Positions 12,166-24,521 of a stretch of 64,000 nt of DNA are shown one piece after another. The stretch is taken from positions 130,361,454 through 130,425,453 of the forward strand of contig OZ023263.1 in assembly GCA_964006375.1 (NCBI GenBank), given 5' to 3'. Position 1 is the stretch's first letter. The number at the start of each line of letters is the position of its first letter. This DNA comes from Tillus elongatus. Lineage: Eukaryota; Arthropoda; Insecta; Coleoptera; Cleridae. The notes under the pieces are model-generated. The model made no database searches, was not told where the DNA came from, and worked only from the letters and a program-made list of their open reading frames with translations. The translations under genes were made by a program, and so were the position numbers.

Positions 12166-12839
12166 GTGAGTGTAAACTTGCATTTGACCTATGTTACCTC
12201 TATCGAGAGATTGTCTGATTCAAATAAAGTTTGCATACCTCAGCATTATTACCCTGAAACAAAATAATTATAGAGGGCACGTGTAGGGTTTGTTGCCATG
12301 TCTCCACTCAATATATTTCAGAATGCTCTGTTATCCTTAAGATTAGGGGTGTACGGCGGCCGTCCGCCTGATGCCGTAGCCTAGATATTGTCTAAATGCG
12401 ATGTGGGCGGCGGCAAATGTAGGAACTTTTTTCTTGATAAATCTTTGTGTATGTTAGGCTCATGCATTCATGATATGTAACTTTAAATATGTTAATGTTA
12501 AAATATAGGTATTTGTGTGGCCCTATTTAGTAATATTGTCAAGAAATTCCTTAGATAAATTAAGAAGTAACAAGTAAAATAATGTCGGCCGATCTCTCAT
12601 AATTTTCATTAGCTTTAAGATTTTATTGAGATGTTTTCTTGATATCTGTGTGTCCCTTGTTTTGTTTATTTGTGTCAGGCTCTGTGGCATCGAGGCTAGC
12701 TGAATTTGAAATAGCGAGTAACAGAAAGAACATAATTTTCACTCGTAAAACCTGAATACACGTACTATCCGATATGGATATATTTCACACTTTAAAGTAG
12801 GGCAGAGTGAGGTTAGGAATAGGTATTGAAGTTGAATCT

Positions 12840-13135
12840 TGAACTTGAAACCTGAATTTAAAACCATGAGTTTTCTAAATACTTAAACTTGAAACCTGAA
12901 TTCAAAAACCTTAAGCACTTTTCTGAAACTTAAACTTGAAACCTGAATTCAAAAACCTTAACCTTTATGGAAACTTGAACGTGAAACCTGAATTCAAAAA
13001 CCTTGACCTTTATGGAAACTTGAACTTGAAACCTGAATTTAAAAACCACAACCTTTGTTGAAACTTGAACTTGAAACCTGAATTTGAAAACCACAATTTT
13101 TATTGAAACTTGAACTTGAAACCTGAATCTAAAGC
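12840..13135 (+). repeat. 45-bp tandem repeat, about 6-7 copies
   Basis: Units of the form GAACTTGAAACCTGAATT followed by AAAAACC..ACCTTTATGGAAACTT repeat at about 45 bases. Related but longer (56-bp) units occupy the same place, between exon 1 and the conserved block, in copy B. Confidence 0.85.
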
Positions 13136-14224
13136 CTTTATTTAAATCTGAATTTAGAAACTATAGCCTTCATTGAACTCAAAGCTATGATCTTTATTAC
13201 CGTTCGACTTGACGGATGTGGCATGCATCTTGTAGTTTAGTAAAGTCCGTAAATAGGCCTACATGGCAATGAATTTGCTTCCCCATATGCGTAACATGTT
13301 TTGTACTATACCTATCTCGTATTTCCGCCTTGATTGGGCATCCAGGTGAAGTGTCACTTCATGAAATGCCAACTTTCCGACAAGACCTGGCATACAGGCA
13401 GGCTATGAAAGCCCGCGATTTATAAGTTCAGCATGATCGTAGTGATATGGCAATCTGGAGGCCCGATAAACAGTCAAATCCACGCGCATGCGTTTTTCCG
13501 CATACAGGGAAGTAACCGGAATGTTAGGGTTAGCATAACAAATGAAGTCGACCTCCCTGATGATATAAGTTGTAGGGAAAACCTTCCCATTACGTCCAAT
13601 AAGGTGTTTCAGCTCTCAGCACAAACAGAACCAAGCGACGCCTAGGTGAATTTTCTGTCTCTTGAAATGCCAACCATCCGTTCAAAGACCCCTAGGGCAC
13701 GAGAAAGAAGCTCACGTGATAAACCTATTAGCATGATAGAAAAGGAAAAGGCAACCTAGGTGCGCAATACCCAAACGCGTATGAATATTATTAGTGCCAG
13801 TGACGTAAAGGGAAGAGTAAAATGTATCGGCGAGATTGACGTCAGATTCTACTGTGCTGTACGTATTAGCTCCACAAAAATCACAAAATGAAATAGAAAA
13901 ATGAAACCAAAAATCTGAAACCAAAACACAAATTATTAAACTGAAATCCGTACGCCACTGGAGCATTAATACGAGGCACCTTAGATCTGCACATGCATCT
14001 CCGATCATTCACCTCCGAGTGTAGCGGGCAGGTCGACAACATGACACATCTGTTAGGGACGGGGTCGAGGTTAAAAATCAGCTGGCCGGATATGGCGCCG
14101 AAGGGTCTGAGCTCGTGATGTTAACTTTGTGAATGGTTTAGGGCTTGCATTATATTTAATAAATGAGGTTAAACGAACAATCGCTTTTTATTTTTCTCAC
14201 AATACTCCGATTCTTGGCTATTAG

Positions 14225-14312
14225 AACCCTTTCCTCAACGTAGTGACCTTCACGATCACACGGCGAAGGTAACCCAGAAAAATCTGATGTGCAGGTGAAA
14301 AGAACTTTCAAG
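14225..14312 (+). pseudogene. Exon-2-like block of copy A
   Basis: The block follows a CTATTAG acceptor and ends in AAG|GTAGGT, as does its homologue at 51685-51564. The 3' end translates as NPEKSDVQVKRTFK, comparable with NPDDCKTQVEELCK in copy B. The 5' half fits copy B (AKVT) only in another frame, so this copy is frameshifted. Both copies look non-functional at this exon, or the true exon limits differ from those I drew. Confidence 0.35.
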
Positions 14313-14512
14313 GTAGGTGTTTCTTAGTTCTCTCAATCGCTGTGTATATGTGAGCTGTAGGCTGCGTCTATACTCAGTGCTGGGAGGACTAGAACGATAT
14401 ATTCTCTCAATATTTATTATTTTTATTGTTCATTGTATTTTATATTTATTTTATTTTGCATTATAAGTAAAGTAAAAGGATTTATATTTATGTATTTTTT
14501 TGGGGGGAAATT

Positions 14513-15125
<613 letters not shown>

Positions 15126-15427
15126 CTTTTTCTATATTTTAAAGTTATGTATGTACCTTAGACAAAAACTGCGTTGTCCAAAGTATAACGGCTTCAAAGC
15201 CAATATTAACAATAATCATCCATGTTATTCAGACTTAAAGAGGCTCTAGATAAATGCAACGGGTTCATTTCAGACAGGCATGTTGGCCAAATAACGTTTT
15301 TTGTAATGCGTCTTATGAAAAAAATGAAATGTTATAGGTACTTAGGACACTTTGGAAAGATTGTATTCTGACGATGATATACATTTATTATATCCTTGTG
15401 GCAACTAAAACTACAGGCATAATAAAA
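15126..15427. other. Non-coding AT-rich spacer
   Basis: Nothing recognised between the Helentron-like 3' end and the LINE remnants. Confidence 0.5.
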
Positions 15428-15805
15428 ATTGCACACCTTTACGAGGCTATGCAAAAAGCAGTAATTAAAAAAATTAAGTGCCCACATCGTGCGGAGATAT
15501 CTGGGAAACAAATGTTCCTCTTTCAGGAAGTGTGAAAGCCTTTCAGGTCAAAGTCATAATAATAATAATAATAATACACGTTTACAAGGCTTTGAAGGAA
15601 GCAGTAATCCTAGCAACTGCCCATATCGTGCGGAAATATCTGGGACACGAAGAAGTGACGTAATGTCGTTCAGGACCCGAAAACTTGGAAAGGGGTTCAC
15701 CTAAGCTCAGTCCCTTTGGTATTTGAGATACCTGGGATAAGTGCATTAAGAGATGAACCCTTTGAGGGACTGTAGCCTTTCGTGCTAAAATCATAATAAT
15801 AATGA
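15428..15805 (+). pseudogene. Two tandem 3'-end fragments of a non-LTR retrotransposon
   Basis: The second fragment translates as VYKALKEAVILATAHIVRKY, resembling the extreme C-terminus of LINE polyproteins; the first (LYEAMQKAVI, then CATCGTGCGGAGATATCTGG) is the same sequence with indels. Each ends in a CATAATAATAAT-type tail (15556-15576 and 15794-15801), as do LINEs with AAT-repeat tails. They are short, 5'-truncated and dead. The clade is not certain; an R2/Dong-like source is only a guess. Confidence 0.5.
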
Positions 15806-15944
15806 GTAGGAGATTCCCAGAACCACTCGAGAAACTCGAGCTACCGAAAAAACTGGTCAAGTTACTGCAGAACCACAGTCCTACAAACCATCCATATAAC
15901 TGTTAATGTAATTCAAACAGAATTTTATCTCATAAATATATACT

Positions 15945-16064
<120 letters not shown>

Positions 16065-16704
16065 GTAAGTCTTAAGACAAAAACGTTAGAAGACTGTTTC
16101 TAAATGACAATTTTTTTATTCCACAGTATAGCCCATAACGGCGATATTAGTTTATCTTAAAGCTGCTGGCACACCCTATAAAAGTATTAAATTTAAAAGA
16201 AACCTTTAGGGGAAGCGAATTTAAAACAACAAACAAATCTCATAATTTTTAGATTGGATTTCTTACCTTTTTTTCGTGCCCTCTTACAAAAAAAAAATGA
16301 ATGAGTACAATTCAAGGCCGCGACTTAGAAGTAATTTTTCGTACAATTAAAAATTTAGTAGGTGCCTACCTATATTGTATTTATCTAAAATTAGGAAATG
16401 TTTGTAAACTATTGGGAAGCATCTTTCTTTTTTTTTTTTGAATTGCACTTATGTTTAGGCATATGTATTACTACATTATACCACTATCTCAATAGATTAG
16501 AAAAATATATTAAAGTTATTCGGTGAGCAACCAGAAACAAAGTTATTCACGTTTAAATGTATTCTTCTCAGAGGTTATAAATAAGAATAAGGAACAATAT
16601 GACCACAGTTATTTAATAAAGTAAAGTTTAAAGGTAGAACAAAAAAATACAATATTGTGGTGACTCACATGAAAAAAGCAAGTTAGGTAACATATGAGAA
16701 GAGA
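16065..16704. other. Non-coding AT-rich stretch left of the foldback element
   Basis: No coding region or known repeat recognised. Confidence 0.5.
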
Positions 16705-16992
16705 CAAAAAACGGTAATCTTTGAATTTAGGGTGTCACACGGCGCATTCTAAACGGCGCAGCCGAGACATGGAAAAGAAACGTAAATACCGCATAGAGTG
16801 TTGTCGGGCTGTAGTTCTTTCTTTGAATAAGATCTAATAAATATTTTATACTTTTTAATATATTTTTGCCTGTATCAAATACATCTAAAAATAGGTCCTA
16901 CAGCATCTACAAATAATTTAAAAAAAAAACATAATATTGTTACATTTAAGTGTATATTTGTTAAATTTGCAGAGAACCACCCGAACGCTTTT

Positions 16993-17455
16993 TAGTGAAT
17001 TTTCTTCGAAAAAATCCACTATTGGGGAGATCCCGACTTTTGAATTTTATTTTAAAAAACTAAATGAGCGCGAACTAGGACCCCTAGAACCCATATCCGG
17101 GGTCAGTTCAATTTTTATATGTATATATGTATCACAGCGATAAGTCAAAACATAATACGTCGATTTCGATAAAGTTTGGCATGTGCCCTCCTTTTGTAAG
17201 TGACTTAGATAAGTTCGTTAGCCAGGAAAATCGGAACCGGGATTCCGGGAAAATGTTGTTTTCTATCGAAAAAAATGTTCTCAAAAAATAAAACAGCTGT
17301 GGTAACCAAATTTGGTAGCTAGGTTTGTGAGATAACAAGTAGACTATAAACTAACATTTTTATTTCTATGTTACAAGCAAAAAGTTCAAAAAAATATTTT
17401 CTGACAGATTATTTCTATCAAAATTCACTACCATAACGCACTTGCTGCGTCAAGA
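16993..17455 (+). repeat. Helentron-like repeat inside the left foldback arm
   Basis: This copy has all parts: AGTGAATTTTCTTCG start, the CGCGAACTAGGACCCC and CCGGGGTCAG module, a short TATATGTATATATG tract instead of a long (TA)n, the CAGCGATAAGTCAAAACAT module, and the AAAATTCACTACCATAACGC plus ACGCA/TGCGT hairpin end. Its mirror copy lies at about 21068-21535 in the right arm, so it was present before the arms were formed or homogenised. Confidence 0.65.
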
Positions 17456-17617
17456 CTTTTAAAAAAATCTTTTCAGAAACATGCTTAGAAACCCACTCAT
17501 ACATACATTTATTTACATATAAAGTTGTTTACACATTACATACTTTAAACCATTTCTCAGCAGCTGATAGATAAATTTTGGTTTCTCGCACGTACGCTGA
17601 CACTATCCTTACCTTTT

Positions 17618-17765
17618 AGTGAATTTTCTTAAAAAAAATTCACTAATGAGGAGATCCCGACTTTTGAATTTTGAAAAAATTTCTTCAAATGAGCGCTAAT
17701 TAGGCCCCCCAGAACCCATATCCGGGGTCAGTTTCAATTTTTATATGTTTATATATATACATATA

Positions 17766-17864
<99 letters not shown>

Positions 17865-18965
17865 CACACCGATAACTCAAAAAATAATGGGCTGATTTTG
17901 ATCAAATTTGGTGAATACCTTCCCTTTGCAAATGGCTTGGATAAGTTCGTTAGTCAGGAAAATCGGCACAGGTTTTCCCGGAAAATTTTGGGTTTTCCTT
18001 CAAAAAAAATTTATATCTCCGGAATTAACAAAGTAAGGGCAACCAAATTTGGTACGCTAATTTATGTCATTATAGGTGAGGCGCCTACCAAAATTTAGCT
18101 CTGTAGGTCAAAAGACAAAAAAGTTATGGGCATTTAAAGAAAAATAAATTGGGGTTTTCCTCAAAACGTCAAAGTGACAATTGAAAACGTCAAAATTCGC
18201 AACATTTAGGCAAATAACTTGAATCTAATACGACCTATGGAAAGAAAATGTCTTGAGAAGAATGTTTTACAAACCCTGAAGTCTTAGTTTCAACCGTCAT
18301 CGTCCTTCATTTTACTAAAATATTTCCAGAAAATTCATTTCAAATAGACCCTTTCTCTGATGCTTGGCAGTAGCCTTAGCTATAGAATTTATCGTTTAAT
18401 GGTATATAATTTTTGTAGAATTTTCGTAAAAAATCAATAAAGCTCAATATATCCGTTATTATACAAGATATGAAAAAATATTGTATACATTAATTATACG
18501 GTGTCTTGAGCTACACCTTAAAAAATTATTGCTACCATCACAGGGTGGCCCATAAGTCGTTGGTGATACAAATAAATTATTATTTTTTTTGTGGAAAACG
18601 CCTTATGTTTTTGCATTTTCCATCGAAATATAATGCATGTTTGTAAGTTAAGAAATTCTGGACGCAGCAAGTGCGTTATGGTAGCGACTTTTAATTAAAT
18701 GCTTCATATTTGAAAAGCTCAATTTGCTATTAACCTATAAGGTTGGCCAAGAAACGGATTTTTTCGGTTACATTTTAAGTTTACTTTCGGAAATTTCTGT
18801 ACGTTTTCAAACAATAAAGTTATTTTGATGAAACATGGCACATTGTTTTTACTATATAGGTTATACTGGTAACCAAATTTGATGCCTGCTTTCTGAAAAA
18901 AAAAACACATTTGCTATTAAAAACATTTTTATGAAAATTCACTACCATAACGCACTTGCTGCGTC
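17618..18965 (+). repeat. Helentron-like repeat inserted in the left arm
   Basis: It starts AGTGAATTTTCTTAAAA, carries the same 5' module, a (TA)n array (17769-17860), the CCGATAACTCAAAAAATAAT module, and ends with AAAATTCACTACCATAACGC and the hairpin at 18936-18963. It splits a ~127-bp arm repeat (CACTATCCTTACCTTT | TCTTGCATTTGTCGAG). A reversed copy of the terminal hairpin at about 18664-18690 suggests a partial inverted copy within it. Confidence 0.65.
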
Positions 18966-19360
18966 CAGAATTTTATTTTCTTGCATTTGTCGAGTTATTT
19001 ACATATAAAGTTGTTTACACATTACATACTTCTTAAACAATTTGGCAGCTGCTTGGAAGATAAAGTTTGGTATCTCGCACGTACGCTGACACTATTCTTA
19101 CCTTTAATCCTCTTGCGTTTGTCGAGTTATTTACATGTAAAGTTTTTTACACAAACATACTTAAAACAATTTCTCAGCTGCTGGTAGATAAAGTTTGGTA
19201 TCTCGCACGTACACTGACACTATTCTTACCTTTTGTTCTCTTGCCTTTGCCGAGTTATTTACATGTAAAGTTTTTAACACGTTACATACTTTTTAAACAA
19301 TTTCTCAGTACGGTTCTGTTCCGTGACACCCCTTCCCCGCCTAAACATTACATTTGACAT
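18966..19360 (+). repeat. ~127-bp tandem repeats of the left inner foldback arm
   Basis: Units contain GTATCTCGCACGTACGCTGA followed by CACTATTCTTACCTTT and TGTCGAGTTATTTACATGTA. A further partial unit lies left of the insert (17510-17617). The reverse-complement array is at 20281-20945. Confidence 0.85.
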
Positions 19361-20280
19361 ACAGTTCACATTAGCCTTGGGAATCCCTGGAATATTCTGG
19401 ACACATGGACAATTGGCTTCTACTGCCAACTTATCACTTCGCTTTTAGTAGACCGTTGGTTTAGATGGTTTCTTATATATTACTGTGTTCACCCACGTTA
19501 TTTCTGAAATTGTGCCTTGTTTACCTTGTTCTCTTAATGACCATCAGTGTTGTAGTGGTATAAGCGTGCATGTGTCGCTGGTTCCTGGTCCGTGCCAATG
19601 TTATTTGTTTTCTACATTGTTTTTGCAATGAAGGGTCTGCTTCGCCGGGGGATTCTCCTTCCCCTCTCACATGCATACAACCCACCCTCGCTGCATAAAC
19701 CACAAGTCAAATTTCTTGAGAGCAGTCCTCAAAAAAAGTAACAGAAGCTGGGGCGAATAGAGGTGCTGTGCGGGGAGGCAGGGTTAAAGGAGGATATGGC
19801 TTTTAAATGTGAAAAAGGCAGCTTTAAGCCGATTTCTTCGCATTTTCTGCTCTTATTTCCTTTTTACTACCTACCCCGCCCGGCATTCCCATTTACTCCT
19901 GGTCCCGTCTCTTCCTTGTGGGGAGTGAACAAGAAAATTTTCTTGTCATTTGTGCATCCAGGGGAGCAGGTCTAAGCATGTTTCCGAAAAGATGTTACAA
20001 AAAAAAAACGTCCAGAAGGAACTAGCGACACATGCATGCTTAAACCACTACAACACAAATTGTCATTAACAGAACAAGGTAAACAAGGCACAATTTCAGA
20101 AATAACGTGTGTGAACACAGTAATATATAAGAAACCATTTAAATGGGTACCCGTACTAGCGGTCTACTAAAAGCGAAGTGATAACTTGGCAGTAGAAGCC
20201 AATTGTCCATGTGTCCAAAATATTTCAGGGATTCCCAAGGCTAATGTGAACTGTATGTCAAATGTAATGTTTAGGCGGGG

Positions 20281-20945
20281 AAGGGGTGTCACGGAACAGA
20301 ACCGTACTGAGAAATTGTTTAAAAAGTATGTAACGTGTTAAAAACTTTACATGTAAATAACCCGGCAAAGGCAAGAGAAAAAAATATAAGAAAAGTGTCA
20401 GCGTACGTGCGAGATACCAAACTTTATCTACCAGCAGCTGAGACATTGTTTAAAGTATGTAATGTGTAAAAAGCTTTACATGTAAATAACTCGGCGAACG
20501 CAAGAGAATAAAAGGTGAGAATAGTGTCAGCGTACGTGCGAGATACCAAACTTTATCTTCTAAGCAGCTGCGAAATTGTTTAAAAAGTATGTAATTTATA
20601 TGTAAATAACTCGCAAACGCAAGAGAACAAAAGGTAAGAATAGTGTCAGCATGCATGCGAGATACCAAACTTTATTTACCAGCTGCTGAGAAATTGTTTA
20701 AAGTATGTAATGTGTAAAAAACTTTATATGTAAATAGCTCGGCAAAGACAAGAGGACAAACGGTAAGAATAGTGTCAGCGTACGTGCGAGATACCAAAGT
20801 TTATCTATTAGCAGCTGAAAAATTGTTTAAAGTATGTAATGTGTAAAAAACTTGACATGTCAATAACTCGGTAAAGGCAAGCGAACAAAAGGTAACATTA
20901 CTGTCAGCGTGCATGTAAGATACCAAACTTTATGTATTAGCAGTC
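20281..20945 (-). repeat. ~127-bp tandem repeats of the right inner foldback arm
   Basis: About five copies in reverse complement; the AGTGTCAGCGTACGTGCGAG-type mark recurs at about 20394, 20521, 20641, 20770 and 20900. The different copy number from the left arm implies unequal expansion. Confidence 0.85.
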
Positions 20946-21812
20946 GTTTCATCTCAAACTGTTCAGGAGGTCATCACCATGGAAATTAACGAATTTTTCT
21001 TGTGGTTTGTGCATCCAGTGGGGTGGGGAGTTCTAAGCATGTTTCTGAAAAGTTTTTTCTAAAAGTCTTGACGCAGCAAGTGCGTTGTGGTAGTTAATTT
21101 TGATAGAAATAATCTGGCACAAAATATTTTTTTTGAACTTTTTGCTTGTAACAGAAATAAAAATGTTAGTTTATAGTCTACTTCTTATCTCACAAACCTA
21201 CCTACCAAATTTGGTTACCACAGCTGTTTTATTTTTTGTGAACATTTTTTTCGATAGAAAACAACATTTTCCCGGAATCCCGGTTCCGATTTTCCTGGCT
21301 AACGAACTTATCCAAGTCACTTACAAAAGGAGGGCACATGCCAAACTTTATCGAAATCGGCGTATTACTTTTTGACTTATTGCTTTGATACATATATACA
21401 TATACAAATTGAAACCGACCACGGATATGGGTTCTAGGCGTCCTAGTTCGCGCTCATTTAATTTTTTTATAAAATTCAAAAGTCGGGATCTCCCCAATAG
21501 TGGATTTTTTCGAAGAAAATTCACTAAAAAGCGTTCGGGTGGTTCTTTGCAAATTTAACAAATATACACTTAAATGTAACAATATTATGTTTTTTTACAT
21601 TATTTGTAGATGCTGTAGGACCTATTTTTAGATGTATTTGATACAGGCAAAAATATATTAAATAGTATAAAATATTTATTACATCTTATTCAATGAAAAG
21701 AAGTATAACCCGACAACACTCTATGCGGTATTTACGTTTCTTTTCCATGTCTCGGCTGCGCCGTTTAGAATGCGCCCTGTGACACCCTAAATTCAAAGAT
21801 TACCCAAAAAAC

Positions 21813-22238
21813 ATTTAAGTGAAAATATTTGCTTCTTCTGGCACTTTTCACATGAGAAATATTTTCTTTATTGTTCTATAGCTGGTGTAATGAAAGATTC
21901 GAACAATTTAAGTTAAAAAATATTACTATATGTTGCAGGTTTTTGAAGTTACGTTACAGAAAGTATGACACATTATCTTTTAGATAATATTTGATCAAGT
22001 TAATAAAATAACGTACATTACGCCCATATACATGCATTTTAATGCAATAAATAACACCAGTAATTTTAGTACGTGTAAGTGAATTACCTGCTTGACATGC
22101 CTCTTGAAAGAGCAGATTGTCAAAATTGTTTGTCCAAAAAAGTTTTATTATCTTAATGACCTTAGAAGTCCAGAAACTATTTTAATTAAAAAAAATATTT
22201 GTACTCAATTAATATTTTGTTTTTTTAAATTACGTACT
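21813..22238. other. AT-rich spacer between two transposons
   Basis: No gene or repeat recognised. Confidence 0.5.
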
Positions 22239-22289
22239 TAACTTTACGGCGGCGTTCTGAGGTCACGTTAAAAAATTATTTTCTAATAA

Positions 22290-22491
22290 TTCTGATAAAA
22301 AAAGTCCGAATTCTGAGATAAAAAGTCAGAATTCTGTGATAAAAATTCAGAATTCTGACATAAAAAGTCAGAATTCTGAGTTAAAAAGTCAGAATTCTGA
22401 GATAAAAAGTCAGAATTCTGACATAAAAACTCAGAATTCTGAGATAAAAAGTCGGAATTCTGACATAAAAACCCAGAATTCTGAGATAAAA

Positions 22492-22497
<6 letters not shown>
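22290..22497 (+). repeat. 21-bp tandem repeat, about nine units, each a palindrome
   Basis: Units are AGTCAGAATTCTGAGATAAAA with small changes; the core TCAGAATTCTGA is a perfect 12-base palindrome. Three to four inverted units lie near the other end (24055-24135). The frame reading QNSEIKS repeats is a by-product of the 21-base period. Confidence 0.9.
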
Positions 22498-22709
<212 letters not shown>

Positions 22710-22859
22710 TATAAATCTATGGAAAAATTTTGGGTGAATCTTGATATTTAATTTTGAACAATGTTAAATCTAACAGAGTTAAGGTTATGATTTTTCCTCA
22801 AAATATACTTCTTATTTGTATTACAAATTGAGTTTAACTTGGATCTGAAGGGGGAGGTT

Positions 22860-23270
22860 TATCACGTCATAAGTATGGAGTGTTATAATGATGAGGTGGA
22901 CGTTGACTAAGCAGGACACTAGGGGAATAAAAGCTTTTCAAATATGGACATTGAGCAAAATGACAAAGACAATAAGGTACACCGATAGAAACACGAATAA
23001 AAAAGTATGCTAGAAGAGGTGACAGAATAGAAATGCTTGCTGAAAGAAATTGATAGGAGAGGGCATAATATATAAGACATATTTTAAAACATCTTTCTGA
23101 TAGTTTTATTTGAAAGATACATACCTAGACAAAAAGGAAGAGGTAGATCTAAAGTAAAACTTCTGGAAACATGGTACAATATTGATTGAGATGGAAGCTA
23201 CACTGAATTAAAATGGGCAGTTACAGACGGAGAATCACGATTGCAACAGATTGTATCGCATTTCCATTGT
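22860..23270 (+). pseudogene. Decayed LINE 3' end
   Basis: Across shifting frames the translation matches the C-terminal part of LINE polyproteins: AFQIWTL-like, DRIEMLAERN, YIRHILKHLSDSFI, RQKGRGRSKV and YTELKWAVTDGESRLQQIVS. Several stops and shifts make it non-functional. It lies within the inverted-repeat element, next to a SINE. Confidence 0.55.
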
Positions 23271-23353
23271 GATGATGATGGTGGTTATCGAGCAACAAAA
23301 ACAAATCATCACACAACAACAAACTTACGTTCATCATGGTTATTTATTTATAA

Positions 23354-23710
23354 GGGCCTCGGCAGGTTCAGTCGTCAGAACGTGCGCCCCTGAACCGAAG
23401 GATACTTGGTTCGATCCCAGGGTTCTCCTTTCACTTTTTCAGTACATACTGTAACAGTAACATCAACCGAAGTTGTGGCATTATATTTGAGCAAGTTGAA
23501 TGTCTGCACGTTCCGCCCTTCGGAGGGGGCGTAAAGCCGTTGGTCCCCTGTCTGATACGATGTTGGGCACGTTAAATATTCCTTATATCCTTGCGGAACG
23601 GCAGGGTCCAGCACAATTTCCAGTATAGCGAGGCGAAACCGCTCCCTGGTGTCGGTGATTGGCCGTATTCGCGGAAATAGACCGACGTTAAAGATACATA
23701 AACACAAATA
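23354..23710 (+). mobile_element. tRNA-derived SINE, copy 1
   Basis: The 5' part has an A-box-like GCAGGTTCAGTCG and a clear B box (GGTTCGATCCC, ~23408-23418), the internal RNA polymerase III promoter of tRNA genes. The body (TGTCTGCACGTTC, CCCTTCGGAGGGGGCGTAAA, CGTTGGTCCC) is shared with 40468-40815. TATTTATTTATAA at 23341-23353 and 23711-23723 is a 13-bp target duplication, showing LINE-type insertion. Non-coding; the open frame on the opposite strand is incidental. Mobility would depend on a LINE reverse transcriptase supplied in trans. Confidence 0.85.
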
Positions 23711-24181
23711 TATTTATTTATAAACTTCTAAGGCTGACTTGACTTTAATTCAGCTAAAGTTTCCATGGTATAATACCGATTAAAGCAATAATATGTTTGT
23801 AAATTCATACGACGACTTATTTACGTACATAATTAGTAAAATCATAATATATGCACCTATGCACTATGCATTATTCCATTAACGCAACGAGAACAATAGT
23901 CAATGAACTAATTTTCTTTCCTTTTAGTTTGTAAATACCATCAACTAACTGTAAAACCGGCACAGGCAGAGCTACCTGCCTAATTACACATCAATAGTCA
24001 ATAGGTAAACGTTTTGCCAGTGGACGCTGTCGTATAAAGCTCTCGAATAATCCTGACTTTTTATCTCAGAATTCTAGGTAAAAAAAGTCAGAATTCCGAC
24101 TTTTTTATCTCAGAATTCTGACTATTTATCTCAGAATTATTAGAAAATAATTTTTTAACGTGACCCCAGAACGCCGTCGTA

Positions 24182-24507
24182 TAACTTCAAGAAAAACTTC
24201 ACAGAATATACTTTTTCGGCTCGCACGAAGTGGTTTGGTCTCACGAATACCGTTTTATATATTTTATGCTTATAGATAAATACATTTTATGGTCATCAAC
24301 AATTGTCATGAGAAACACTGTCCGAGCGTACCAGTTAAAGTAGACCTGTGAAGTCTTACCAAATGTTTTGATTTATTTTTTAATGACTAATTTGTAATGT
24401 AAGGATGAAGCAAAAAACTGTTGAAATGAATAATCTGCCAAATGTATAATGAATTGCATAATTGACATTATAGCACCTAATGAAATAAAATTAAAAATAA
24501 AAAAAAT
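24182..24507. other. Non-coding stretch
   Basis: Nothing recognised. If the exon to the right is real this would be its first intron; I found no downstream exon before the transposon at 24181. Confidence 0.4.
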
Positions 24508-24521
24508 TTAGGAATACTCAC

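Larger units (their letters stand above)
11364..14405 (+). mobile_element. Unclassified intron-containing repeated unit, copy A
   Basis: This interval shares order and sequence with 54420-51478 on the minus strand. Common parts, in order: GC-rich tandem repeats (11440-11850), a 106-nt ATG exon ending in GTGAGT (12060-12165), a diverged intron, a tandem array of AACTTGAAACCTGAATTC-like units (12840-13135), a conserved block (13195-14030; for example TTGTAGTTTAGTAAAGTCCG, GCTTCCCC, CCACTGGA), and a second exon-like block ending AAG|GTAGGT at 14312. Conservation outside exons suggests a duplicated genomic segment or a repeat rather than two independent genes. No known transposon protein is visible. 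The ends are defined only by where similarity to copy B fades. Confidence 0.6.
16713..21804. mobile_element. Foldback-like transposon with long composite inverted arms
   Basis: The left end GGTAATCTTTGAATTTAGGG is the exact reverse complement of the right end at 21804 (26 perfect terminal bases), and both ends are flanked by CAAAAAAC (16705-16712 and 21805-21812), an 8-bp target duplication. Outer arms (16713-17470 and 21060-21804) pair over about 750 bases. Inner arms (about 18966-19590 and 20010-20980) contain ~127-bp tandem repeats, about three on the left and five on the right. The left arm has an extra 1.35-kb insert (17618-18965). The unpaired centre (about 19590-20010) has no gene. Long arms built of tandem repeats with 8-9 bp duplications are typical of Foldback elements (Mutator-like); no transposase is present. 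Confidence 0.75.

Noticed and set aside
14051..14258. LTR-like segment (TGTTAGGG ... CCTCA) followed by TAGTGACCTTCACGATCA, resembling a tRNA-Trp primer site
   Set aside because: The homologous place in copy B (minus strand near 51640) has different bases at the primer-like site and fits an exon-like block instead; no retroelement genes follow.
23375..23707. 110-codon minus-strand frame, and the similar 142-codon frame at 40481-40909
   Set aside because: Both lie antisense in copies of the tRNA-derived SINE.
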